DNA of 64,000 nucleotides, taken from positions 2,382,501 through 2,446,500 of the forward strand of contig NZ_JAGIOR010000001.1 of NCBI RefSeq assembly GCF_017876795.1. The letters are read 5' to 3'. Positions 1-8,492 of the stretch are shown here, piece after piece. The notes beneath the pieces are model-generated. The model was not told the DNA's origin, made no database searches, and saw nothing but the letters and a program-made list of their open reading frames with translations. The position numbers and the translations under genes were made by a program. The first letter of the stretch is position 1, and the number at the start of each line of letters is the position of its first letter. Origin of the DNA: Rhizobium leguminosarum. GTDB lineage: Bacteria; Pseudomonadota; Alphaproteobacteria; Rhizobiales; Rhizobiaceae.

Positions 1-989
1 CGGTCGCGCGAGGCGGCCGGCTCGCGGGCCAGAAGCTCGGTGAAGCTTGCGTGGTGGACGTTGACGCGGTCGACATTAGCGCGGATCACCTCGTAGTGCT
101 CCGACTTCAGATAGGTCGGCAGCGGGCCTTCCTCTTCGGTACCGTAGCGGCGGCCGAAGGCTTGCCAGGCGAAATAGTTGTCGCGCATCGGGAAATGACA
201 GGCGAGCTTTTCCAGGCGGTGCTTCAGCACCGGTGCGATCGAATGATCGGCGGCGAGACTGGCGAGCTCGTCATATTGCTGCGGCGGAATGCCGAGGCCG
301 AAGAGCGAGCTCTTGCGGCCGGTGATCCAGCGCACGACCGGCTTTTCGAACAGCGGCGCGATCTGCTCTTCGAAGAACTGGCGCTGCTCGCGGATCGAGC
401 GGGTCTTGGTCATCTCGCGCAGCTTGACGCCATGCAAGCGGGCAAGAAGGTGGGCTGCGCCGATGAAGCGGCCGAGGAGGCCGGTTTCGTAGATGTTGCG
501 GTCGAAGACGGTAACGCGGCGGCGGCCGAACTCGCGGCCGTTCCAATAGCTGCGGGTCGCCTCATCGAGCTTGGGGGCGAGATGCTGGTCGTAGGCGCGG
601 CTGTTCGACTTCTCGTTCGGCATGGCCAGGAAGCGGACGAGATCGGTATGCCCGGGAAGGTGCTTGAAGGCGGCAAGCTTCAGGCGGTTCAGCGCGATAT
701 GGTGCGGATTGAGATCGACGACGTCGATCGAGGCCGGCCCTTTGGAGAGATAGGCGAGCATGTTGCAGCCGCCGGAGCCTATGGTGACGATGCGATGGTT
801 GGGCTTCAGCTCCATCGCCTGCATGTCGAGATCCGGATCTTCCCAGATCTGCGGATAAACGAGGCCGGAGAAGAGAAGGCCGAAAAGACGCTCGGAAAAG
901 CCATCCTTCGAAAAAGCCTTGTGGCGGAGAAGGGCGTCCTTGAGTTTCCGGTTCTTGCGGAAGCCGGCATCCGGTGCAAATTCTGACAT
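1..989 (-). CDS. btaA: S-adenosylmethionine:diacylglycerol 3-amino-3-carboxypropyltransferase, 3' end outside window
   Basis: The minus-strand frame is open from ATG at 989 to the window edge (329 codons), so the C-terminus is missing. The product matches the BtaA/DUF3419 family, which transfers the aminocarboxypropyl group of SAM to diacylglycerol in the first step of betaine lipid (DGTS) synthesis. These phosphorus-free membrane lipids replace phospholipids under phosphate starvation. Visible signatures are VYPQIWEDP near residue 46, a glycine-rich SAM loop (IGSGGCNML) near residue 70, and VVDLNPHH just after it. The start is preceded by an AAGGTG Shine-Dalgarno. The partner btaB usually follows and would lie beyond position 1. 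A PHO-like direct repeat overlaps the start codon but faces the other way. Confidence 0.88.
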   Translation of the reverse strand, partial: MSEFAPDAGFRKNRKLKDALLRHKAFSKDGFSERLFGLLFSGLVYPQIWEDPDLDMQAMELKPNHRIVTIGSGGCNMLAYLSKGPASIDVVDLNPHHIALNRLKLAAFKHLPGHTDLVRFLAMPNEKSNSRAYDQHLAPKLDEATRSYWNGREFGRRRVTVFDRNIYETGLLGRFIGAAHLLARLHGVKLREMTKTRSIREQRQFFEEQIAPLFEKPVVRWITGRKSSLFGLGIPPQQYDELASLAADHSIAPVLKHRLEKLACHFPMRDNYFAWQAFGRRYGTEEEGPLPTYLKSEHYEVIRANVDRVNVHHASFTELLAREPAASRD

Positions 990-1179
990 GAGTCTGTCAC
1001 CTTTTTAGCGTTCAGGGCGTGTAGCGCGCCACTGCTACAGTTTGATGACGTGGGCTGTGGGCGTCGTTTTCCGGAGAGATCGCCCTCCTGGTAAAGTGAT
1101 CGCAATGACGGCTCTTCTCCGCCGCGGCCCCTTTCCGGCGCGTGCGATTCCTGCTTCTCTCCCGGCATGGAGGAATGCC

Positions 1180-2604
1180 ATGCGATTTGTCCTGCGTATC
1201 CTGAAGGCGCTTGCTCTCCTTGTCGTTCTCGTCGTCATCGGCGTCGCCGGCTGGCTCTTCGTCCAGCCGCCGGAATTGCTGCGTGTCGGTGACGGATATG
1301 CCGCCAAGATCGTCTGCTCCAACGTCTTCGTCGCCGGCCGGGAGGCCGAGGAAGTGCTCCATGATGATGTCCAGGCGCCCGGAAATCCGCTGCTGCGGCT
1401 GGTGCGCGTCAGCGTCGACCACGACGACGACCGTGTTACGGCGCGCTTCATGGGACTGTTTGCGTCGAGTTATGCGCTCTATCGTGGCGCTTTCGGCTGC
1501 ACGAGCGTGCCGGATGGCAATTTCGAGGCGGCGGTGAATACGGTGCCTTTCAATGCGCCGGCCAGGGTGGAGGCGAACGGGGCGTTGTGGCCGGAGGGTG
1601 AGGGCGCCGGTGATCAACCGGACCAAAAGATCGCCAGGCTGCTTGCCGATGCAACAGTCGCTGGCCCGGCCATGCGGGCGATCGTGCTGGTGCGCAACGG
1701 CCGCATCGTCGCCGAAACTTATGGCGCCGGCTTCTCGGCGAAGACACCGCTGATCGGCTGGTCGATGACGAAGACGGTGAATGCTGCGATCCTCGGCCGG
1801 CTGATGCTCGACGGCAAGATCTCCTTCGACGATGATCATCTGCTGGCGCAGTGGAAGAATGATGGGCGCGCCAGGATCAAGGTCTCGGATCTGCTCGGCA
1901 TGGAGAGCGGCCTTGCATTCAATGAGGATTATGGCGACGTCGCCGACGTAACGCGCATGCTCTATCTCGATCCCGACATGGTATCGCTGCCGGCGAACGC
2001 ACCGATGGAGGCAGCACCGGGTAAGCGCTTCCGCTATTCGAGCGGCACGGCAGTGCTCTTGTCGCGCATCTGGATGGACAGGGTCGGCCATGCACAGGCG
2101 GCCTTTTCCTATCCGCACGACGCGCTGTTTTCACCGCTCGGCATGACCAGCGCCGTGTTCGAACTCGATGCGCGCGGCACGTTTGCCGGAAGCTCCTATC
2201 TCTACGCGACGGCGCATGACTGGGCGCGCTTCGGACAGTTCCTGCTGCAGGATGGGGTCTGGAACGGTCAACGGCTGTTGCCGGAAGGTTTTGTCGGCGC
2301 CATGCGCACACCGACGGCAGCGTCGAACGGCCGCTATACGCAGGGCCAGGCTTGGCTAGCCCCTGGTGGTCCAAGTGCCAAGTTCGGGCTGCCCGAGGAT
2401 ACATTCTGGCTGACGGGGCATGACGGGCAGAGCATGGCGATCGTGCCGTCCGCCAATCTGGTCGTCATCCGGCTCGGGCTGACGCCGAGCCGGCTCGGTT
2501 ATCAGCCGCAGACGCTTCTCAAGGCGGTCCTGGCGACCTTGCCGCAGCCGGGAGAGCCGCAACAGCAGGCCGGATCGCAACAGCAAGCGCAGCCGCAGCC
2601 ATAG
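1180..2604 (+). CDS. serine hydrolase of the class C beta-lactamase / penicillin-binding fold
   Basis: A 474-residue protein of the Beta-lactamase (COG1680) family. The N-terminus has one hydrophobic segment (residues about 8-24), so it is probably membrane-anchored or exported. The catalytic set is visible: S195-M-T-K198 (SxxK nucleophile motif), Y286-S-S and H414-D-G in place of the KTG motif. Such proteins act as esterases, D-aminopeptidases or beta-lactamase-like enzymes; the substrate cannot be told from sequence. The tail is a low-complexity stretch rich in Gln, Pro and Ala. The chosen ATG at 1180 has GGAGGA just upstream. The frame stays open upstream to 1042, but that extension is not supported by a hydrophobic start or a Shine-Dalgarno. 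Confidence 0.8.
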   Translation: MRFVLRILKALALLVVLVVIGVAGWLFVQPPELLRVGDGYAAKIVCSNVFVAGREAEEVLHDDVQAPGNPLLRLVRVSVDHDDDRVTARFMGLFASSYALYRGAFGCTSVPDGNFEAAVNTVPFNAPARVEANGALWPEGEGAGDQPDQKIARLLADATVAGPAMRAIVLVRNGRIVAETYGAGFSAKTPLIGWSMTKTVNAAILGRLMLDGKISFDDDHLLAQWKNDGRARIKVSDLLGMESGLAFNEDYGDVADVTRMLYLDPDMVSLPANAPMEAAPGKRFRYSSGTAVLLSRIWMDRVGHAQAAFSYPHDALFSPLGMTSAVFELDARGTFAGSSYLYATAHDWARFGQFLLQDGVWNGQRLLPEGFVGAMRTPTAASNGRYTQGQAWLAPGGPSAKFGLPEDTFWLTGHDGQSMAIVPSANLVVIRLGLTPSRLGYQPQTLLKAVLATLPQPGEPQQQAGSQQQAQPQP

Positions 2605-2635
2605 GCGGCTTCCCCCGTTCTAGTCGTTCTATTGT

Positions 2636-3565
2636 TTAATAGTTGCCCTGGGCGATGTCGGTCATGCCCTTGCGCTTGGCGTCGTAATAATAGCCGCGCG
2701 CATAGAGGCGCACGGCATCGTCTTCCTTGCTGTCGGAGACGAGCCAGGCGCCGCGCAGATATTTCGCGGCATATTTGATGTTGGTCTCGGCATCGAAAAG
2801 ACCACCCGGGGCGCCGTCATACCCCATGGACTTGGCGGTGTTGTACTTGATCTGCATGAGGCCGAAATAGCCGCGCTTGTTGTAGGCCTTGGCGTTGTAG
2901 CGGCTCTCGCGATGGACGATGCGGTGGAGCAGCGTCTCGGGAATTTCGTAGAGCTTCGAATATTTCTGAATGAGCTTGGTGACAAAGCTCTTTTCGACGG
3001 TCGGCGCATCGTCTTTGTCGTCGTCGCTGAACATCGGCGGCGCCGTCGGCGGATCGATCGGCCCGGATTCATCGAACCCGTAGTCCATGCTCGGACGTGG
3101 CGTCGTATCGACTGCGGCAAGTGCCGCAAGCGCGCCGTTCTGCGGTGTCGCGGCAAAGGCAAGCTGCGTCGTAGGCTGTGCCGGGGCTCCCGGACGCGGC
3201 GTCGGCACCACGGACTGGATCGCCGTCATTTCGGGCGTCAGCGGAATTTGCGCATAGGCTGCGGGCTGGATGGTGAGATCGGCAGGCTGCGAGGCTGTCA
3301 CGGTCGGCATCGCCGTCGCGGTCAGGGAGGGGGATGCCTGGGGAAGGGGGGCGCCGGCGACCGCCTGACCGGCGGTGCCTTCGGCCGTCGGAATCGCGGC
3401 AAGCGTGGCGTCTTCACCGGGTTTCGGCATCGGCACAACGGTCTGGGCGGCTGTCAGTTCGGCCTGAGATGTGTATTCGACACTGGCGCATCCCGTCATC
3501 ACGCCGCAGAGTATCGTCGAAACGACAAGACTGCGTTTCAGGCCGGACAATCCGATCGCTACCAT
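2636..3565 (-). CDS. lipoprotein lytic transglycosylase (SLT domain)
   Basis: A 309-residue exported lipoprotein with a signal peptide and lipobox VMTG-C26. Residues about 30-190 are a Pro/Ala/Thr-rich linker containing repeated 'AxQxVVPxPRPG'-like elements. The C-terminal SLT domain carries the catalytic glutamate E220 (HRES) and the family motif GLMQIKYNTAKSMGY. These enzymes cleave the MurNAc-GlcNAc bond of peptidoglycan, leaving 1,6-anhydroMurNAc ends. It is followed within the window by a second, shorter SLT protein at 7828 with a very similar catalytic core. It lies downstream of the LysE-type gene on the same strand, 115 bases apart, so shared transcription is possible. Confidence 0.85.
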   Translation of the reverse strand: MVAIGLSGLKRSLVVSTILCGVMTGCASVEYTSQAELTAAQTVVPMPKPGEDATLAAIPTAEGTAGQAVAGAPLPQASPSLTATAMPTVTASQPADLTIQPAAYAQIPLTPEMTAIQSVVPTPRPGAPAQPTTQLAFAATPQNGALAALAAVDTTPRPSMDYGFDESGPIDPPTAPPMFSDDDKDDAPTVEKSFVTKLIQKYSKLYEIPETLLHRIVHRESRYNAKAYNKRGYFGLMQIKYNTAKSMGYDGAPGGLFDAETNIKYAAKYLRGAWLVSDSKEDDAVRLYARGYYYDAKRKGMTDIAQGNY

Positions 3566-3680
3566 TCCGCCACTTTCGTGAAATCGCGCCGCCCCGGCAG
3601 CATATAAAAGTTACTAAAAACCTTAAGCCCTGGCGACCCCATTAACCTATTCGTGACATTCCGGCAACCACGCAATGTTA

Positions 3681-4316
3681 CTAGGCTGCAATACGGCGAT
3701 ACCCGGCTGTTACGGCGCCAGCAGCGATCAGCAGGGTGCCGCCGGTACGGTTTACGGCGCGCTGGATACTCGCCTTGCGAATCAGTCCGCGCGCAGTGTG
3801 GGCGAGGAACGCATAGGTGGAAGCGTTGAGGATCGCCAGTACGAGGAAGGTGGCTTCCATGATCGCCATCTGACCGACGAAGGGCAGGGCCGGATTGAGG
3901 AATTGCGGCACGAAGGCGACGAAGAAGATAATGCTCTTCGGATTGAGGGCGGTGACGACATAGGCGTGGAGGAAGATCTTGAGCGACTTCTCTTCCGGCA
4001 GATTGTCGTTGTCGGCAACCGGTTCGCCGATGATGGGAGCCCGCCAGAGCTTGATTCCCAGCCAGATCAGGTAGGCGCCGCCGATCCACTTCAAGACGGT
4101 GAAGAGGGTGGCGGAGGCGGCCAGGACGGCGCCGAGACCGAAGAGAGACGCCGTCATCGCGGTGAAGTCACCCAGCGCCACGCCGGTCACAGTCGCAAAC
4201 GCAGTCCTGCGTCCATGACCGAGCGCATAGGAAACGACGAGCAGTATCGTCGGCCCCGGTATGGCCAGCATGATGGCGGATGCGGCCGCAAAAGCGAGCC
4301 AAGCTTCAAGTGACAT
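3681..4316 (-). CDS. LysE/RhtB family amino acid exporter
   Basis: A 211-residue integral membrane protein with about six hydrophobic segments and the family N-terminal pattern ending in AIPGPTILLVV. LysE/RhtB proteins export amino acids or related small molecules across the inner membrane; the substrate is not predictable here. The start at 4316 has a strong AGGAGGAG Shine-Dalgarno. The gene sits between pfp (upstream, same strand) and the lipoprotein transglycosylase. Confidence 0.85.
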   Translation of the reverse strand: MSLEAWLAFAAASAIMLAIPGPTILLVVSYALGHGRRTAFATVTGVALGDFTAMTASLFGLGAVLAASATLFTVLKWIGGAYLIWLGIKLWRAPIIGEPVADNDNLPEEKSLKIFLHAYVVTALNPKSIIFFVAFVPQFLNPALPFVGQMAIMEATFLVLAILNASTYAFLAHTARGLIRKASIQRAVNRTGGTLLIAAGAVTAGYRRIAA

Positions 4317-4373
4317 GGTGTCTCCTCCTATTCCTCGGGAACAAGCAAAGACATCATATTAACCATCCGTCAA

Positions 4374-5585
4374 TCACGCTTCTTTGTATTTCTGCCCTAT
4401 ATTGTCCATGACTTCGGCAAACCATGCCGTCGAAAGGTCAAAAGCCTTGCCGCCCTTGATGCGCGGGAATTCTATAGTGCGCAATTTACCGTTTTGCGCT
4501 TCATCGTGGCCGGTGACGCCGGAGACTTTGTTGAGCGCGCTTTCGACGGCGAGATCGACCATGCTTTGGATCAGCCGGAGGTCGTCGCCGTTGGCAGGCG
4601 CCGAGCGGGCGAAGTAGCCTGATTTCTGCACGAGGGAACGTTCGGCGTTCAACAGGCTGGCGAACTGCTTCTGGAACCAGGCGCCGACATTGATCGTGTC
4701 GATCTTCACATGGCCGAAGGCATCGCGCTTGACGGTTTCGCCGGCGGCTTCGCGCTCAGTGACGATGGCGTCGAGGCAGGCACCTTCGGAGACGAAGACC
4801 GTGGCGTGACCGTTGCGGTCCATGCTCTCCTTCAGACGAGCGGCCTCGGCGTCGAGGTCGAAGGCCATCTCAGGCAGGTAGACGGCGTCGATGCTCTTCA
4901 GATGTGCGTCCATGATCAGGCCGTCGACATACTGGTTGCGGCTGGTGCGCTGGAGATAGGCGCGGGCGGTAGCGGCCGTCAGCCAGCCGCAATGGCGACC
5001 CATGACCTCGTGGATGACGAGGGTGCGGGGCGCGGCCGTCTGTTCGTTGCCGACATTGTCGAAGAAATGCGCGCCGACCTCGGCGGCCGTCCAGGCGCCG
5101 AGCGACTGGCGGATCGGCACGACGTCGTTGTCGACAGTCTTCGGCAGGCCGACGACGGTCAGATTGTAACCGTTGGCGGCGAGATAGGCGGCAAGGTCGG
5201 CGGCTGTGGTGTTGGTGTCGTCGCCGCCGATCGTATGGAGAATGGTGATACCGTCATTGGCGAGGCGTTCGGCGGCAATCCGCAGTGGGTTCTCGCCTTC
5301 CTTGACCAGGCCGCGCTTGACGCAGTCGGCGGCGTTGGTGAGCTTGACGCGGCTGTTGCCGATCGGCGAGCCGCCATAACGATGCAGCAGCGGCGCCTTT
5401 TCGCGCATCTCGCGGCTGATCTCGATGCTGTCGCCGACCAGTACGCCCTGGTAGCCGGACTTGTAGGCGACGATATCGAGGTCGGGGGCGATGTCGCTGT
5501 AGCGTTCGATGAGGCCGCCGACGGCGGAGGAGAGACAGGGCGCCAGGCCTCCGGCGGTCAGCATTGCAACTTTCTGCTTGGACAT
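4374..5585 (-). CDS. pfp: pyrophosphate-type 6-phosphofructokinase
   Basis: A 403-residue phosphofructokinase. The phosphoryl-donor loop reads G120-G-D-D123; the aspartate in place of the ATP-enzyme glycine is the known mark of PPi-dependent enzymes. The substrate motifs P148-K-T-V-D-N-D154 and M195-G-R-H-C-G-W are present. PPi-PFK interconverts fructose 6-phosphate and fructose 1,6-bisphosphate reversibly using pyrophosphate. Rhizobia rely mainly on the Entner-Doudoroff route, so the enzyme may work in the gluconeogenic direction (inference). The ATG at 5585 has GGAGGGATC immediately upstream. It is transcribed towards the LysE-type gene with a 57-base gap. Confidence 0.9.
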   Translation of the reverse strand: MSKQKVAMLTAGGLAPCLSSAVGGLIERYSDIAPDLDIVAYKSGYQGVLVGDSIEISREMREKAPLLHRYGGSPIGNSRVKLTNAADCVKRGLVKEGENPLRIAAERLANDGITILHTIGGDDTNTTAADLAAYLAANGYNLTVVGLPKTVDNDVVPIRQSLGAWTAAEVGAHFFDNVGNEQTAAPRTLVIHEVMGRHCGWLTAATARAYLQRTSRNQYVDGLIMDAHLKSIDAVYLPEMAFDLDAEAARLKESMDRNGHATVFVSEGACLDAIVTEREAAGETVKRDAFGHVKIDTINVGAWFQKQFASLLNAERSLVQKSGYFARSAPANGDDLRLIQSMVDLAVESALNKVSGVTGHDEAQNGKLRTIEFPRIKGGKAFDLSTAWFAEVMDNIGQKYKEA

Positions 5586-6100
5586 GATCCCTCCTATGGC
5601 GTTTCGGTGCGGCGGCGTTAGCCAAAGCGCGTGGCATCGAATGTGAATCCAGCGACGCGTTTTAGCTCTTTGTTTTCATGCATGTCATTATCCCGGAACC
5701 GCTGCACACTTCCAGGCGAATGCATGAGCGCATGGATGCGGCAGGGAAAGGGGCCTGTAAAGTAAAGAATTTACGAAAAACGCACCTTTCTGTCGGGTCG
5801 CGACCGGAAGAGCTGATATAATCGTTTCAAGCCGGTTCTGACTGCCGAGAACTGTTGTGGAAATTGCCGGTCTAACGCGCTTCGAAGGTTGGCGCCCGAG
5901 CGATGCGGGCAATTCCGGCGGTGCCCTTTGCTCGCCTCATGCGGGATGAAAGGCGGGCACAATGATCCTTTGCTGCGGTGCGACAATTACAAAATCGTGA
6001 AAACTGTGTTCGGCCCTACGACCAATAGTCGCCTTGCAAAGGCTACGATTCTTTGGTCAAGCTGTTTGCATATAAGTTGACAAGCATGCGAGAGATTTCG
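5586..6100. other. 515-base gene-free region between divergent pfp and the TerB/DnaJ gene
   Basis: No convincing gene was found. The short reading frames here have no Shine-Dalgarno and no recognisable product. The stretch holds a repeat-like palindromic element (5666-5726, listed separately). It must also contain the divergent promoters for pfp and for the TerB/DnaJ-amidase pair, but none can be pinned down by eye. Confidence 0.6.
5666..5726 (+). repeat. intergenic repeat-like element sharing two blocks with 54467-54501
   Basis: The element has a 12-base block CTCTTTGTTTTC (5666-5677) and, 24 bases later, CTGCACACTT (5702-5711). Both blocks recur in the same order at 54467-54478 and 54492-54501. 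ATGCATG-like arms flank the centre (5678-5684 and 5720-5725), giving an imperfect palindrome. From memory, similar sequences are common between genes in Rhizobium genomes; that is not shown here. Confidence 0.5.
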
Positions 6101-6808
6101 ATGTCCTTCTGGGAAAAACTGTTGAATGCCATTGGCAATACCGCGGGCAATGCGCTGTCCGCGGTGGTCGAGGCTATCCGAACAGTTTTCGAAGGTGATC
6201 CCGAGACCCGGCGCAAAGTGGCTTTCTCCGTGGCGATCATCGCGCTGTCGGCCAAGATGGCCAAGGCCGACGGCATCGTCAGCGAGAAGGAGGTCGAAGC
6301 CTTCCGCGAAATCTTCGAATTCCCACAGGATCAGGCAAAGAACGTCGCCAGGCTTTACAACCTTGCACGCCAGGACGTGGCCGGCTACGAGGCCTATGCC
6401 GAACGGCTCTCGACGCTCTGCGTCACCTGCGCGGCCAATTGCACCGTGCTGGAAGACGTGCTCGACGGCCTCTTCCACATCGCCAAGGCCGATGGGCTGA
6501 TCCACGAGAAGGAACTGAATTTCCTCAGCCATATCGGTGAGATCTTCCAGATGAGCGAGACCCGCTTCGAGCAGATCGCCGCCCGCCATGTCTCGTCCGG
6601 CGGCGATCCCTACAAGGTGCTCGGCGTCTCGCCTTCGGATGATTTCCCGACCATCCGCCGCCGCTACCATGGCCTCGTCAGCGAACATCATCCCGACCGG
6701 CTGATCTCGCGCGGCGTGCCCAAGGAATTCCACGTGATCGCCAACGAACGCATGGCGGCGCTGAATGCAGCCTATGCGGCGATCGAGAAGGAACGCCGCG
6801 CCGCATGA
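6101..6808 (+). CDS. TerB-like plus C-terminal J-domain protein (DjlA-type)
   Basis: A 235-residue protein with a TerB-like helical region (residues about 40-165, with two 'AKADGxxxxKE' acidic repeats) followed by a J domain whose HPD triad is H197-P-D199. This is the DjlA layout, but with no clear membrane anchor at the N-terminus. J proteins stimulate the ATPase of DnaK-type chaperones through HPD; the TerB part is often tied to metal binding or envelope stress. The ATG at 6101 has GAGAG six bases upstream and is preferred over in-frame starts at 6053 and 6086. Its stop overlaps the start of the amidase gene (ATGA at 6805), showing translational coupling. Confidence 0.78.
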   Translation: MSFWEKLLNAIGNTAGNALSAVVEAIRTVFEGDPETRRKVAFSVAIIALSAKMAKADGIVSEKEVEAFREIFEFPQDQAKNVARLYNLARQDVAGYEAYAERLSTLCVTCAANCTVLEDVLDGLFHIAKADGLIHEKELNFLSHIGEIFQMSETRFEQIAARHVSSGGDPYKVLGVSPSDDFPTIRRRYHGLVSEHHPDRLISRGVPKEFHVIANERMAALNAAYAAIEKERRAA

Positions 6809-7566
6809 CCTCGTTCGAGGCCGACTGCAGCAGCGCCCGCGTGCAGCCTTCGCCAAACCACGGCGAGCGGGCGGACGGGCGCCGTCCAGACATGATCCTG
6901 TTGCACTATACCGGCATGCCAACGGCAGATGGCGCGCTCGACTGGCTCTGTCGCGCCGAAAGCCAGGTTTCCAGCCACTATTTCGTGCATGAGGATGGTG
7001 AGGTGCTGCAGCTCGTGCCGGAGGCGCGGCGTGCCTGGCACGCTGGAAAGAGCAGTTGGCAGGGCGAGACGGATATCAATTCGCTGTCGATCGGCATCGA
7101 GATCGCCAATGCCGGCCATCCGGGCGGGCTTCCTGATTATCCGAATAAGCAGATCATCGCGGTGATCGAATTGTGTCGCGACTGTGTCAAACGTTGGTCG
7201 ATCGCACCGGAACGTGTCCTTGGGCACTCCGATGTTGCCCCGATCCGCAAGGTTGATCCGGGCGAAAAATTCCCCTGGGCCGAGCTTCACCGCGCGGGCA
7301 TCGGGCACTGGGTCGAGCCGGCAACGATCACCGGCGGGCGCTTCTTCCAGCGGGGTGACGCCGGCCAGCCTGTCGAAGCACTGCAGTCGATGCTGTCTCT
7401 CTATGGTTACAGCACTGAAATTACCGGCGAATTCTCCGAAAAGACGGCCGGCGACGTGGAAGCGTTCCAGCGACATTTTCGTCCCGAACGTGTGGACGGC
7501 ATCGCCGATTTCTCGACGATCGACACGCTGCACCGGCTGCTGTCGGCGCTGCCGCGTTATTCCTGA
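6805..7566 (+). CDS. N-acetylmuramoyl-L-alanine amidase (AmiD/AmpD type) with peptidoglycan-binding domain
   Basis: A 253-residue protein of the Amidase_2 family. Predicted zinc ligands are H34 (LLHYTG), H141 (LGHSD) and D151 (KVDPG), and E99 lies in the conserved IGIE segment. A C-terminal PG_binding_1 helical domain spans about residues 180-250. AmpD/AmiD enzymes cut the bond between MurNAc or anhydroMurNAc and the stem peptide and so recycle or trim murein. There is no obvious signal peptide, which favours a cytoplasmic recycling role like AmpD. It overlaps the TerB/DnaJ gene by four bases. No known pathway joins the two products. Confidence 0.85.
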   Translation: MTSFEADCSSARVQPSPNHGERADGRRPDMILLHYTGMPTADGALDWLCRAESQVSSHYFVHEDGEVLQLVPEARRAWHAGKSSWQGETDINSLSIGIEIANAGHPGGLPDYPNKQIIAVIELCRDCVKRWSIAPERVLGHSDVAPIRKVDPGEKFPWAELHRAGIGHWVEPATITGGRFFQRGDAGQPVEALQSMLSLYGYSTEITGEFSEKTAGDVEAFQRHFRPERVDGIADFSTIDTLHRLLSALPRYS

Positions 7567-7827
7567 GCGGAAGAGCCGGACATCAGGGCGGATTTCTCGC
7601 GACCGGCGAGAATACCACCTCGCCACATCATTTCCCTATTATCTCCTCATTGCGATGGTCTAAGAACGCCCGCTGAATAGCGCTCGCGGCTTTTTCAAGT
7701 GTAACGATGAGCGCCAAATGAAACGATAAGAATTGCTGCGGAAAACGATCAATCCTTGATCGCGTATAACCGGATGACGGCGAGGCGCGCAGTCCTGCAA
7801 TTCTATGGGTCGGAGTGAATAGACTAC

Positions 7828-8355
7828 ATGAAGAATATGATTGTTGGTGCTGCGGCATGCGTTGGCATGCTGCTGGCGGGATATAGTTTTGCCTTGGCGG
7901 GGGATGACTGGGGTGCCAGGGCCGAAACCATCTCGTTGAAAACCGTCGATCGCCAGAGCGGTTATGCCATGCCGGATTTTTCCACGAGCACTCCCTATGC
8001 CGTGCTGATCAATAAATATGCTGCTGAATACAACGTGCCCGTTGCGCTCGCCCAGGCTGTCGTGCGTGTCGAGAGCAATTTCAATCCGAATGCCCGCGGC
8101 AGCGCCGGCGAAGTCGGCCTGATGCAAATCAAGCCGGCGACGGCGCGGATGATGGGTTACTCCGGTACGAAGAAGGGCCTGTTCGATCCGGAGACCAACA
8201 TCAAATACGGGATGAAATATCTGGCGGCCGCCCATCAGCTCGGTGGCGGGCAGACCTGCAACACTATCCTGAAATACAATGCCGGCCATGCCGCTACCCG
8301 CATGAACCCGGTATCGAAGACCTATTGCGGCAAGGTGCTGGCGATGCTCGACTGA
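7828..8355 (+). CDS. small secreted lytic transglycosylase (SLT domain)
   Basis: A 175-residue protein with a cleavable signal peptide (cut likely after residue 24) and an SLT domain that makes up most of the mature chain. The catalytic glutamate is E82 (VRVES) and the GLMQIKPATARMMGY motif follows. It closely resembles the core of the lipoprotein transglycosylase at 2636-3565, for example in the shared LFDxETNIKY block, but has no linker and no lipobox. Two cysteines near the C-terminus could form a disulfide. The 261-base upstream gap shows no other gene. Confidence 0.85.
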   Translation: MKNMIVGAAACVGMLLAGYSFALAGDDWGARAETISLKTVDRQSGYAMPDFSTSTPYAVLINKYAAEYNVPVALAQAVVRVESNFNPNARGSAGEVGLMQIKPATARMMGYSGTKKGLFDPETNIKYGMKYLAAAHQLGGGQTCNTILKYNAGHAATRMNPVSKTYCGKVLAMLD

Positions 8356-8430
8356 GCCTCGCCAGACGCGTCGGACGAATTTTTTTCCGGCATTTTTGCG
8401 ATATGAATCAGGACGCTCGCCGTGATATCC

Positions 8431-8488
8431 CCACCTGAAACGAGGTGGGCTACCTCGAAATGAGGTGGGACCACCTCGATACGAGGTT
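8431..8488 (+). repeat. phased palindromic GAGGT/ACCTC repeat ahead of a flavoprotein gene
   Basis: Six half-sites alternate in orientation in an almost perfect 10-base register: CCACCT at 8431, CGAGGT at 8441, ACCTCG at 8452, TGAGGT at 8461, CCACCTCG at 8471 and CGAGGT at 8482. Adjacent half-sites form dyads such as GAGGTGG-GA-CCACCTC (8462-8477) and ACCTCG-ATA-CGAGGT (8473-8487). The last half-site is also the Shine-Dalgarno of the gene starting at 8493. It can be read as about 2.5 tandem copies of a 20-21 base palindromic unit. It may be a multi-site operator, an RNA hairpin array hiding the ribosome site, or a short expanded repeat. Confidence 0.75.
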
Positions 8489-8492
8489 AGAT

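Noticed and set aside
51..986. Long plus-strand frame over the start of the window
   Set aside because: It is the antisense shadow of btaA; the minus-strand frame has family motifs and a ribosome site.
6053..6076. TTGGTC and TATAAG as a promoter of the TerB/DnaJ gene
   Set aside because: The spacing is only 12 bases, too short for a sigma-70-type promoter.
8441..8488. Phased GAGGT repeats as a CRISPR array
   Set aside because: Unit length (about 20 bases), lack of unique spacers and alternating orientation do not fit CRISPR.
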